NCBI RefSeq assembly: GCF_023101765.2
Contig: NC_064226.1
Location: 4,332,001 to 4,396,000 of the forward strand
Origin: Spodoptera frugiperda
Taxonomy: Eukaryota > Arthropoda > Insecta > Lepidoptera > Noctuidae
DNA length: 64,000 nucleotides
Direction of reading: 5' to 3'
In this document: positions 33,297 to 43,859 of the stretch, in pieces
How positions within the stretch are numbered: position 1 is the stretch's first letter
Layout of the letters: the number at the start of each line of letters is the position of its first letter
Notes under the pieces: model-generated
Database searches by the model: none
What the model was told of the DNA's origin: nothing
What the model saw: only the letters and a program-made list of their open reading frames with translations
Program-made: the position numbers and the translations under genes

Positions 33297-33605
33297 GATG
33301 GGGGAAAATAATCCAATGACTACTATCCCGCCCTGGGTGAGGCAAGAGGGAGTGTCAGACGGTTACTGTTTTTTTTTTATGGAATAGGAGGCAAACGAGC
33401 AAACGAGTCACCTGATGGTAAGCGATCAGCGCCGCCCATGGACACCCGCAACACCAGAGGAGTCACAGGTGCGTTGCCGGCCTGATTAAAAACCACTCCT
33501 ACTTTTCGAGGCAGAGTCCCGGTAACCCGCAAGGCAGTCCGCAGCTCTGGGTCGGCATCAGCCCTACTGGGCCCCATCTGTGGTGGTCGGATGGCTCATT
33601 GAACG
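33297..33605 (-). mobile_element. SINE-1 split by an S3 insertion
   Basis: SINE-1 pieces at 33297-33369 and 33482-33605 are interrupted by a minus-strand S3 3' end at 33370-33481 (poly-T, GGAATAGGAGGCAAACGAGC, CACCTGATGGTAAGCGATCA, GTTGCCGGCCT). The break falls in the TTACTGACTAAAAACC motif, so the order of insertion is clear: SINE-1 first, S3 later. Confidence 0.85.
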
Positions 33606-33609
33606 CGAT

Positions 33610-35225
33610 GCGCGCAGGGTATAGAATATCCTACCTGTGCATTTATAGTCAATAGAAGCTTATGTTTTTACTCTATTTTTTCTCTTACAATACAAAACAG
33701 CCTTGACTTTAGTCTAGTTCCGTTAGTCATAGATCTTTAGCATATGAATGTACTTTGACAAACTGCTGACTAGTTCATTTTAATAGGTTCCTGTTAGCAC
33801 CTATATCTCACAAACAATGGCTGGTTCTTCTAGCGTTTTCGCCATACAACACAGGAGCGGATTTAAGGATTATTTATTAATCCGTCTCAATTTACATATA
33901 AGGAGATATGCTGTACCTATGTCAAAATATGGCTATCAGCAAATGTGTTATACTTCCGAAGGGAAATATTAAAGTTGATATTTTATACTAGCACAGAACA
34001 CGTCTCACGCGCACAAAATAACATACTGATTTCATTGCATCCATTAACCAAATACATAAGTAATTATTTTGTGTGTAAATTGAAATAAACATTGTAAAAT
34101 TATTGCTATTTAATAGAATAATATCAATATACTATTAAAATGAAATTAACTTAAGAATATCAATAAGAAACTTCAAGTCCGTCACTGTGTTTAAAATCCT
34201 GAGGTCGTTAACAGATGTGGTCGACATTCCGGGTCGTGGAGTTGGATTATGACGTCAAAACCGACTGGTTCTCATATCTCTGCTGTATCAAACCTACATT
34301 GGAAGCGGATGTGACTCTATGTGAAATAATAACGGTTAGAAAAACATAGTAGGTAGGTACCTCGAAAAGGATCTGCAAAGGTGAGTATTTTGCCATCCAA
34401 ATTGGATGCTGTTGATGAAGTAATAATATCTAATATTGTAAACACCTTTGTCCAGAATTGTAATGTGTTTGGGAAAATATTGGTAGGTGTATGCCTACCA
34501 ATAATTTTGTGTGTAAATTGTGTCCCAGGTATATACCGGGGATAATTTCAAACTTCGTATGTAGGTACTATTGCACTTTAACTGATCTAATAATCGCACA
34601 AGAACCTAAGATTTGATGCTGATGTTTTTAGGTTCAATCTAAAAACTGCTTTAAACAGTAAAAAACACCGTTCAAACATTTTTGATAATTTTCAAAAATT
34701 AAACAAAAAATTGTAAATTACGTATTCACTTACATAATAACAAATTGGTAAACTTGACCCCTAAATTTGACCTACAATCCGAAAAAGGCTTATTGTGTTA
34801 GTCTCGTCATCGTTCCTACGCAGAGATGAGGTCCGGGTTCGATGGCGCAACATATGAATCAATGACATAATTTTATTGTTTATTTTTTTCTTGGCACCTA
34901 AGCTTAAATCAAATTAAGAGAACCAGTGTGGGGCAACCGAAAGAAGGAGAAAGATTATAAAGCCCCCGAAGAGTAATTGGAGCATACGGATTATCTGATG
35001 GTAAGTCAAGGACACCCATAGCACCAGAGAAGTCAAGGTATGTTGTTTGGGTTTAAAAAAATATGAGTTTGATTAACTATTTTGAGTCAACAAGAATACA
35101 TTCTCAAAAGGCATTGTGGTCTATGCTTAGGCTTGGCCATAGCAGGATTTAGTCACATAGAATAAAGATTTGAATACAAAGACATCTTGCCAAACGATAT
35201 TTACGAAATTTTCTTTTACAAAACA
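33610..35225. other. Intergenic sequence
   Basis: No supported gene. Near 34960-35040 is an S3 relic (ATTATCTGATGGTAAGTC, GACACCCATAGCACCAGAG). GCAAAG|GTGAGT at 34376-34386 looks like a splice donor but no exon precedes it in any open frame with a signal peptide. Confidence 0.45.
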
Positions 35226-35230
35226 GTACC

Positions 35231-35378
35231 CTTAGTACGAGTTTACTTTACGTTGAACGAAAATGAAACGAGACCGCGTTCGGTGCTCTGATTGGCCGTC
35301 TAGAATAAACGAACCAACCAGAGCGCAGTACGAGCTCTCGTTTCGATTACTTTAAACGTAAAGCAAACTCATACTAAG
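35231..35378. mobile_element. MITE family Q, complete copy
   Basis: CTTAGTACGAGTTTACTTTA at the left end and TAAAGCAAACTCATACTAAG at the right are inverted ends. Total 148 bp. Related copies at 19545 and 43066. Confidence 0.85.
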
Positions 35379-35739
35379 CGTACAGTTCACTGGGCTACCG
35401 TGTTAAGTATTAAGACAAATATCTCAACATTCTCTCGTATGTGTATTTGTATGCAAGCATAAGCCGTTGGGAAACCGCACGACATGATCGGGTCATTGCT
35501 TCAGAGCACCCGAGAGTTGAGCTCAGCATTACAACAAGAGACCAAAGGAAAATATTGAGAAATTTGTTATTTACCGTAAATATATGCTTAATATCGAAAT
35601 TTCCGTGTTTTGAGCAAGCTTTGCTGATGAGATTATTGATCAAAAGGTAAAGCGCGCATAATACATAATTAATGCAACACTACCACTCTTCTACTTTACT
35701 AGCTCTTGTCAGCTATATTTTATTTTGGAAAAAAATAGG

Positions 35740-35940
35740 GTTCCGTAAGATATTTGGATTTTTCGGACACAAACTGAAAAAAATCAACCAAAGAAGCATT
35801 CCCATGGTATAAAAAGTAGTCCTATTACTCAAGTCAACTCATACCTTGTCTTTATACCAAATTTCATCAGTTAAATCTGTTGAGTAGTTTCATCAGGACA
35901 ACGAACAAACAAACTTTCACATTTATAATATTAGTGTGAA
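35740..35940. repeat. Interspersed repeat with AATATTAGT end
   Basis: AACTCATACCTTGTC..., CAAATTTCATCAG, GAGTAGTTTCATCAGGACAA, CAAACTTTCACATTTATAA, TATTAGTGTG. Same type as at 15045. Confidence 0.65.
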
Positions 35941-36267
35941 GTATGATTTCTACTTTGATTGCCTAGATCATAATACCTATACAGAATAATCTACTTCTAG
36001 TTTTACCTTTTCTAAATTAAATTCCATTCTGAATCCTAACGTCACTAATCAGAGTACTTTGAAGTATCCACCTGATGTACATTCAGTTCAATATAATGTA
36101 TTCACAGCTCGTCCTACACATTGGGCAACACGTTCAATGTCATTGCTAACTGATGCGCACGCGACGGTTTGTTGTGAAATTACGCATCTACGCCAAATTA
36201 AACTGATAATGTACTTGCGTTACGTCATTACACACCTACCAAGATTTTTTCTGATTTTTATAAATGA

Positions 36268-36461
36268 CTAACAAACCGGGCGAACTCCGTTTCGCCACCA
36301 ATGATTATTGCTGTTTTCCCGCTTTTCTCCTGAATTTTTCCTGAAATTTCTTTGCTATAAACCTCACGAAGCCCGAGACCTTTCCAACGAATGCAAAACC
36401 GCGAACATCGGTTTGTGCGGATTTTTTACCCGACTGCCAAGGAAGGGTTATATATTATAGA
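36268..36461 (-). mobile_element. Short non-autonomous Helitron, minus strand
   Basis: On the minus strand it starts TCTATAATATATAACCCTTC and ends GGCGAAACGGAGTTCGCCCG, GTTTGTTAG. The final tetranucleotide CTAG is mutated to TTAG. Flanks are A and T. The same family as at 47607. Confidence 0.75.
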
Positions 36462-36532
36462 TTTAATTTGAGATAGCTCACGGATGTCCCTCAAACTAAT
36501 TAGGTACTTTATTTAAGTAACTATAGTAATAT

Positions 36533-36630
36533 ATGTTACCTGTAGAAACCCCCCTAAAACCAGTTACCAGTTAAAAGACCAGTAGACCCAGTTAAGTTAC
36601 ATAATTATATAATTAAGTTCAAAGAACTTT
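36533..36630. repeat. Long direct repeat, copy 1
   Basis: CTGTAGAAACC, AACCAGTTACCAGT, AAAAGACCAGTAGACCCAGT, AATTAAGTTCAAAGAACTTT. Repeated at 37115-37204, 582 bp away in the same orientation. Confidence 0.85.
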
Positions 36631-37114
36631 TCGATAAATTAAAACAATAACATGAACCGAAGTCATGTAACGATCGACATAGAATTATTTATAAATAATT
36701 TATTTCTTATTTTTATTTTTTGATTTTTGAAATAAAAATATATCTATGTCCTTTCTAAGGTTCTAAACTATATCTGTACCAAATTTCAACCAAATCCGTC
36801 AAATAGTTGCGGAGATTAATGGTATAAGCATAGAATGTTCGACGTGATTCTTTAATTTGACATAAATTTATGACGATTGACATCTAAATGTAAATTTAAG
36901 CATCCCACAATATATTCGTGAAAACCGCATCCAACTCGGATCAGCCGTTTCTGAGATTAGCGCGCACAGACGAACAGACAAACAGACAAACAGACAAAAA
37001 AAAGTTAATTACATTTTTGGGTTCGACATCGACATAACAATAACCCCTGCTATTTTTTTTATTTTTATTTTCAATGTACAGACAGCACTTTTCTACGATT
37101 TTATTATATGTATA

Positions 37115-37204
37115 GATGTTAGCTGTAGAAACCCCTATAACCAGTTACCAGTCAAAAGACCAGTAGACCCAGTTAAGTTATTTAATTAAGTTCAAAGAAC
37201 TTTT
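37115..37204. repeat. Long direct repeat, copy 2
   Basis: Second copy of 36533-36630, with a short deletion in the TAATTATATAAT part. Between the copies lies a repeat with ATTAGCGCGCACAGACGAAC and a CAGACAAA run. Confidence 0.85.
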
Positions 37205-37326
37205 ATAGTTCACAAACCAGTTATTTCATCCATAATAATATTAATATTATAATCCCCGCAACATACGAATTAAACTACAGGAGAAACTACTTACTGATTT
37301 TTTTACTGGAAATATTTGGTAACAAT

Positions 37327-37521
37327 TTTTCCAATCGCATCTGAATCGGCAATTGCATTTGAATCGGCAATTGCATCTGAATCGGCAATCGCATCTGAAT
37401 CGGCAATCGCATTTGAATCGCCAATCGCATTTGATTCGGCAATCGCATCTGATTCGGCAATCGCTTCTGAATCGGCAATTGCATTTGAATCGCCAATTGC
37501 ATCTGAATCGACAATCGCATT
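37327..37521. repeat. 18-bp minisatellite, about 11 units
   Basis: Unit GCATCTGAATCGGCAATC with T/C and CT/TT variation. Because the unit is a multiple of three without stops, it is open in three frames (Ser-Ala-Ile-Ala-Phe/Ser-Glu on plus; Asp-Ala-Ile-Ala-Asp-Ser and a Gln/Met/Arg/Leu/Pro frame on minus). No acceptor or ATG joins the plus frame. The minus frame has an ATG at 37566 but meets a stop just past the repeat. Confidence 0.85.
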
Positions 37522-37599
37522 TGTATTAATGAGTAAGTATATAATAAAATTAGTTACGTTGTACATATTTTCATCTTTCGCTGCTTATATGTAGATTGT

Positions 37600-38465
37600 G
37601 GATTCTTATGATGAATTTTATAACATCATACATCTTTCTCTCTATCTAACTTACGTATTTTGGTTATATCACAAATTCTAAATGGGCAATCTAGTTCCAA
37701 ATATAAAGTAGAGTGCACAACTGTTGCAACTCTGATATCATCTGAGGTGACTCATTGACAACTCAGGACGCCTTTCACGACGATTAACTTACAATAACAT
37801 GCATAATGACTCATAAGAATATCGTTTATTTGTAAAATACATATTAACTATATTGTTTATTTATTTGTTACATTTCAATACAGTTTTACATATTTTTGCA
37901 CCATTAAACTAGATCAGGTTTGTCTCGGTACTCACATTCGCTTAAGAGTATTTATAAACCTATTGATTATGACAGTATAGTAAATTCATTAAATAAGATT
38001 ATAGAATTACAAGTGATAATACTTTTTCCAAATGCAATTTTGGTATGTACTCGTATTCTTTCAGTTATCGGTATTTTCTCTTCTTAACTACTGTTTTCAT
38101 TCAGTGCAAATAAATGTAAATAAACAATAACTTTATGAGGTCGTATAAACAAACGACCAAAAAAGAAAAAAGTTTAAAATCCAACACAAAAAAAACCAAG
38201 TCGTTGACGTTTAATGAAAAAAAAAAACACTATTATGTTAAATCACGCATAAATCACGCAAGTTTGAATGTGACGGGAAATGACAAGTATCTCCGTAAAT
38301 AAATTAATTGGAATACCGATGATTGAATGATTCGTACATTTCATTCCAGTAAAACATTTGTTCCGGATCTAGGTAGGTATGGCGTAGATAACCTGTGAGG
38401 AATTTGTATTATTATTTTATGGTACAAGTTGGTAAACGAGCAAACGGAGACAGACTAGATTTGTG
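37600..38465. other. Intergenic sequence
   Basis: AT-rich with no supported gene or named repeat. Confidence 0.4.
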
Positions 38466-38469
38466 AACT

Positions 38470-38545
38470 CCTTTTTGGGCCGGAAATATAATTTAATGTC
38501 TTCTCGCGCAGGTGAGGTGAAAGGGAATGTCAGACTCTTAGTAAA
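38470..38545 (-). mobile_element. SINE-1 fragment
   Basis: TTTAATGTCTTCTCGCGC, then AGGGAATGTCAGACTCTTA. Only the tail half of the element is left. Confidence 0.7.
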
Positions 38546-38961
38546 ACATAACAGAAAATACTATTGATGGTATTGTGGTAATTGGGTACTTACATCTTTA
38601 AATTCGTTTCATCAATAGATAACTTAATTTTTAATTAGACCATGAAGTTTAATGCACACTCTCTTGTCTCTACTATGATAAGAAATATTGAAAGAGTTAT
38701 TAATTCAATAAAATATAACGGTAATATCAATGAATTCACACCAATCCATGACATTCACATTGAAATTACTACCTTATCTCAAAGGAAATTGATATTAATT
38801 TTCTTGGATTGACGATCAATCTACAATGGGATCGACATGTACGTATGATACAGGCGATAATGTACATGATCGCCGACCGTGACACGGGACGTGTGACCCC
38901 GGCCCTGTTCACACTCACCTTACACTTCGGACCACTACTTCTAGGGCTGTCACGTAAACCT

Positions 38962-39085
38962 CTTTTTTTAAACGTTGCCCCACATTAGGATTTTCTCCTG
39001 TGTCGTGGGTGCGTTTACAAACATACAAGTTCACATACACATCACGCCCAGACCCGGAACAACAATCTGTGGATCACACAAAGAG
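38962..39085 (-). mobile_element. SINE-2, 3' two-thirds
   Basis: Poly-T, AACGTTGCCCCACATTAGGA, TTTTCTCCTGTGTCGTGGGT, then ACAACAATCTGTGGATCACA and CAAAGAG. Head absent. Confidence 0.9.
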
Positions 39086-39104
39086 CCAGCCCTGTGGTCT
39101 CCAT

Positions 39105-39250
39105 TAGTATTTTTGTCGGGAGAAACCTTACAAAGATGGCTTACGTCTGATGGGAAAGACTAGGGAGTGTGAGGTTACTATGACCAACACCAATCCGATG
39201 ATCATCAGATTCAAGACCAGACACTGGGTACTCTAAATAGACCAGTAATA
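39105..39250 (-). mobile_element. Family L fragment, diverged
   Basis: GGGAAAGACTAGGGAGTGTG, AGGTTACTATGACCAACACC, ATAGACCAGTAATAAAGCTC: scattered matches to the LINE tail at 49770. Confidence 0.5.
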
Positions 39251-39839
39251 AAGCTCCTTGTCGTATAAATATGTTATAATGAGGGCGGACAAAGGGTACG
39301 TATAATTCTGGACAATTAAAAACAAAATTTAATTAATGAAATGTAATAAAAATTAATGAATTGCCTTCGAATCTTATTCAGCGGCCGCGTTCGATTTCTG
39401 AGGTTTTTTTTATAATATAACTTAATATTCCAATTGTGATTAGGAATCAATATAAATGGAAATGAAACCGTTATTTCTTCGAAAACCTACAATAAATAAT
39501 ATTATTAATTAAAGATTATTTTAGTAGTAGAGTATTTAGTTTTTAAGATTTTTCAAATCTTGATATACCGTCATTTATTAGATATTAGTAGAATTTAGCA
39601 CAGTATCAGCATTAATTATATTTTTAGAATAAATATAACAGCACCTTCGAATATTTCGTTGTGAAACAAAACATGTACATGTTTAGTTTCTGCATCTGTA
39701 GTAGTGAGACATATCAAACGAATTATGTTTGTTAGTACAACATAAATAACATGCAGGTTCCTTATAAATGGATATTCAACTACGAACCATGCCTTTGCTG
39801 CCTTGGTTTCTCCAATATAACCTAAAATTAGTTTAAAAA

Positions 39840-39940
39840 TGTCGTGGTGGCCCGAAGGTTTAAGACGTCCACTTCTCATGCATGAGGGTGTGGGTTCGAA
39901 ACCTACCAACGGCAAGTACCAAAGGATTTCATATTTTTTT
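39840..39940 (+). mobile_element. tRNA-derived SINE-5
   Basis: GTCGTGGTGGCCCGAAGGTT, CATGCATGAGGGTGTGGG, box B GGGTTCGAAACC, then AACGGCAAGTACC and a T-rich tail. A third partial copy with TTGGCCTGGAGGTTCAGG is at about 45650. Confidence 0.75.
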
Positions 39941-39944
39941 CTTC

Positions 39945-41150
39945 TACAAGAAAATTTTACCAACCCTAAACTTAATGATAGTATAGGGTAATCTGCATTA
40001 TAACTGCTAAGTGCTACTTATGACAATATAACTCGACTTAAACGTTTATTTACAGGTCTTATATGTGAATTATATCATGTACAAGGTGCAAGAACATTGT
40101 ATCGTAAAGAAAAAAAAGAATCGATAGGTTGATGATGATACGACATTCTAATTTTTTTATTAACTTGTTCTTACATGAGAGAAAAATAATTAATATGTTG
40201 TTTGGTTTTCCGACGTTATCCTATTATTTAGAGCAGTGAAAACTAGTTAGTAGAAGTAATTACCAATGTTTATTTTTTTATAAGTTCGTAATGTTTTCTG
40301 TTTTTCATTACATCATTCGCTGCACTATCTACATATTTGTTTTATTTTAACTTCCTTTCTCTCAGTTCCCTGACTTTCTTCTTTTTCAAGAGGTACGGGA
40401 AAATTAGTAATTACGGGTATGAAAAACTCATGCCATATCTACTGTTTTGTAGATACTCTCGTATAACTATGTATTCAATAGTTTCAAATTATACGGATTA
40501 AGCTCATATTACATATTCTTTAGTGTTTACCGAAATATATTGATTACTTACCAAGTTTATACATTCTTAACACGTTTCAAAGTACCGCTACCTTTTAGCA
40601 TATTCTTAATAGGAAAGAATGAATGCTTAATTTTTTAAGATAACAATTTAACAATTTATGCGTAACCTCTAACATTTCTTATAATAAACATTGATAATTT
40701 ATTCCTCTATTAGTATATTTACAACCAATTAGGCTAGGTATAATAAATGGAGGTAATATGTTAGTTTTTCGTCTGTCTATTTTTTTATGAATGTCTCTGA
40801 ATCAATAGACAACGAAATAACAAAATGCGCAGTAAGTTAAAACATTTTAGCTGATCTGCTTCCGCGGCTATCCACACAATGCAAACGTGCTCAGGTTGTT
40901 TAACTGTACAAATAAAGTAGGACATTTGGATTTCCCAATCATTAGCTGCACCTTAGACGTCTAATTTTCCCGTCGCCGCTAAACGCGATGGAGACAATAT
41001 AGTCGTTAATTTTATAAGGAATACGTGTTTTATGGGCTCGAGTCTGTAGAGGGGGGATGGATAGTTGGCAGGATGTCGTCTCGGGCGCAGCGCAGTGGGT
41101 TTTCTGAAGGCTGCGGCGCGTGCCGCATGCCAACACCGGCGGTGACCTCG
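39945..41150. other. Gene E 5' flank
   Basis: AT-rich to about 40930, then a conspicuously GC-rich 200 bp (40960-41155) unlike the surroundings, holding the upstream promoter region of gene E. No gene on either strand is supported; the minus-strand open frames at 40942-41393 are products of this composition. Confidence 0.45.
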
Positions 41151-41158
41151 TACGACCC

Positions 41159-41166
41159 TATTAAAA
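41159..41166 (+). promoter_or_regulatory. TATA-like box of gene E
   Basis: CCTATTAAAACAAG, 49 bp upstream of the ATG, which predicts a 5' UTR of roughly 20 bases. Confidence 0.5.
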
Positions 41167-41207
41167 CAAGATACACCGTCAATCCCACGTAGTCACCAGA
41201 AGACGCC

Positions 41208-43655
41208 ATGAGGTTCATCTACACGTGTTTGTGCTTCGCCTCCGTGCTGAAGATCGTTCTGCCGGCGCCGGCGAACGGTTTCGTGTTCCCGGATGAACGG
41301 AGACGGGAGAAGAAGCTGGAGCCAGTGATCACTCCGCCTGTTCTGCCAGTTTTGGAACATTTGGAGCGTGATCCGAGTACTCTGCTGCCTCATGAGAGAC
41401 GTGCTCCGGGACCTGGTCCAGTGAAGCCGAGATTTGGCTTTGGTGGAGGTTTCAATGTGGCTCCTTCAGGGACTGGAGGCCTGACAGCGAGTGTGAGCAG
41501 CAGTGCGAATGGTTTGGGCGGCAGTCAGTCCGCGTCCCAGTCGTTTTCGTTCGGGTTCAATGAAGGGTTCAGCGCATCGCACTCCGCCAGCCAAGCGTCG
41601 TCGTTCAATGGATTCGGAAGGTCAGTCACCTTATTGTTTACATTTTTAATATAGCGCTCTATTTTGCAATTGATTTTTGTACTATAACAGACTTTTGTTT
41701 TTCTTTAAGTTTTCAAAATACGACTTTTAGAGAACTAAGTCTATAAAATGTAATTATGTAAAATATATGTGGTGATTTTTCTGATTTCTCTTCAAATTGG
41801 ATCAATCAATTTAATTATGTTGTGAATAATCACAATTAACATTTAAGCAACAATATGAGTTGTTGTGTTATGTAAAATCTGAACCGGAGATAGTAGACGG
41901 AGAGTTGATCAAGGTGACCCAAATATAGATAGCATCGGTCAAGTTGCTTGGATTTCCCGAATGTGACTCAATACTGTAGTTATAAATCGAACTTATCTAC
42001 CTACCTACATTCAACCAACGTTTGATGTGCTAAGAATGCGGACTTACAACATGTCTAAACAAATGAAAAACTACATTATCATAAAGGACTCTGTTTGTCA
42101 ACTCAAAAAAGTATAAAAAAGTTGAATTGGCGAAGATTTATTGCAATATAAAATTGAAATAGGTATTTCATAAATTCTTTATAGTATTAGTCATACTTGA
42201 TTATGGTAATAGGTACGTGGATTACGATTTTTGTGACTAGTAATAGCCTAAGTTACTCCTTAATATATCAGCTACCTGTCAATAACAGTCCAGTCAAAAT
42301 CGATCCAGCTATTCAAGAGATTAGCCAGAACAAATAGACATACATAAAAAAATAATTGTAAAAAATATTATTTTGTTGTAGGTATGTATCGTACCTAGGT
42401 ACTTATATATATTCAATTCATAGGCATGTAGTAAAAATCGGTTACTTCAATATCACAAACAGACAATCCAATTTTATTTGTTAGTCTAGATTTATTTATT
42501 CTTCACGTAAATTATGGTGAATGGCGGACTTAGCATTAAACAAGTCCGCCAAGGCATCTTCTGACTTTCAACAATAGTTTTTTTTTGCGTTTCAATTTCG
42601 ATATTCATCAGTAGTTTAGTTAGATAGTCTGAAATTGAAAATATGACAATGCAGGCTATTACTTGAGATTAGCATAACCAGCAAAACAATTTAAGTACAA
42701 TACTTCCAATCATCAAGAATATTAAGAAAATATGTTATGAACCCCGATTGAAACATTTTTTTGTTTGTCATTTCAATAATTATTTAATCTTCCAGCGGCT
42801 TCAGCGGCAGTCAAGCAAGCAGCCAAGCGGCTTCATTCAGCGGCTCTGGTCTGTCAGCGTCAGGAGCTACTTCATCTGCTTCGGCCCTCGGAGGCGGATT
42901 CGGAGGTGGAAGCCAAAGCCAGAGTGCATCCTCAGCTTTTGGTTTCAACTCTTTGAATGGATTCCAACAACAACCTGTAAGTAGAGTATTTAAAAAGCAT
43001 TTTTAGCAGGTTTAGTCATAAAATAATAAGAATAAGTATTAGATTACAGAACAGTATGGTTTACCCTTAGTATGATTTTTGATTGGTTGGTTTATTCGAA
43101 CCGGCTAATCAGAGCGCCGAACGCACTCTCGTTTCGATTACTTAGCGCAGCACTTCGTCTTAGTGTTAAACATTCTCACTTGACAATTATATTATGGTTA
43201 AGGTATATTTGAGTTAACGAGTGAGAAGTGGGTTTTGATCAGCAGTGGCCTGTGGCCACTTATAAGCTGTTGATGTGATATTTGACTATATTATGCTATG
43301 TTTCTACATCCTAAAAATCTTCAATTTCAAGTAGGTACTTTATTTATTTCAACTGACATGGAAATAACTGTTCAAATACGAATTAAATCAAATAACTCCC
43401 AAAGTTAATACATTTTCTCTTAACATATCTCCCAAAGATAATGATTTTGAAGGTTTTTATGTATTTCTTTCTAAATTTCAGTATTTCGGCGACGGCCTAT
43501 TGGATGTCAGACACAGGGGCATCCCTAACTTCCCCTTTCCCCCCGATTTTGTGGGCAGAAGTAAGGGGGTAGGTGCAGCAGCATTCCGAAGTGGAAAAGC
43601 TGGTCCTTCATCAAGAAATAATAATGATTTCTTGGCGGTTCTAGTCTCCGATTAA
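41208..43655 (+). CDS. Gene E: Ser/Gly/Ala-rich secreted protein
   Basis: Three exons: 41208-41620 (phase 2, donor AAG|GTCAGT), 42796-42976 (acceptor CTTCCAG, donor CCT|GTAAGT) and 43482-43655 (acceptor TTTCAG, stop TAA). The sum is 768 nt, 255 residues, with all phases closing. Layout: signal peptide MRFIYTC... ending about PAPA (22); basic cluster RRREKK at 31-36; Pro-rich region 42-74 (APGPGPVKP); Ser/Gly/Ala-rich core 78-198 with repeated S-x-S-x-S, GFG and SASQ/SSQ motifs such as SASHSASQASSF and GGGFGGGSQSQSASSAFGF; Gln run; then a unique tail, YFGDGLLDVRHRGIPNFPFP to LAVLVSD. The core splits across exons 1 and 2. Composition resembles sericin or other silk or glue matrix proteins; no name is recognised. 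Third positions are GC-richer than the flanks. Confidence 0.85.
43066..43165. mobile_element. MITE family Q, partial copy in gene E intron 2
   Basis: CTTAGTATGATTTTTGATTG, GAGCGCCGAACGCACTCTCG, TTTCGATTACTTAGCG. Ends eroded. Confidence 0.7.
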
Positions 43656-43747
43656 TTGACACTAGATGGTAATATAGATAGATAGTAATATATCGATCAA
43701 ATCTTATATCGAGACTTTAGGTAATCTATACTTTGTTATTATGCCAC

Positions 43748-43858
43748 TTACCGCCGTACTCGGAGTCATTTAATGGTTATTTAACCCTGTCCTTAGTAAC
43801 TGTTTTCGATCCAAAATCCTTTAAGTAAACATTAAATGTCTCTGAGTGCGGCTGTTAG
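43748..43858. mobile_element. Palindromic MITE family P, copy 4
   Basis: TTACCGCCGTACTCGGAGTC at the left end and GTCTCTGAGTGCGGCTGTTA at the right. It lies about 90 bp beyond the gene E stop. Confidence 0.85.
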
Positions 43859-43859
43859 C

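Noticed and set aside
37303..37594. Protein-coding gene across the 18-bp minisatellite
   Set aside because: Plus frame has a stop before the repeat and no acceptor. The minus frame ends at a stop just after the repeat and shows no good signal peptide.
41193..41393. Minus-strand open frame over gene E start
   Set aside because: Shadow of the GC-rich first exon of gene E.
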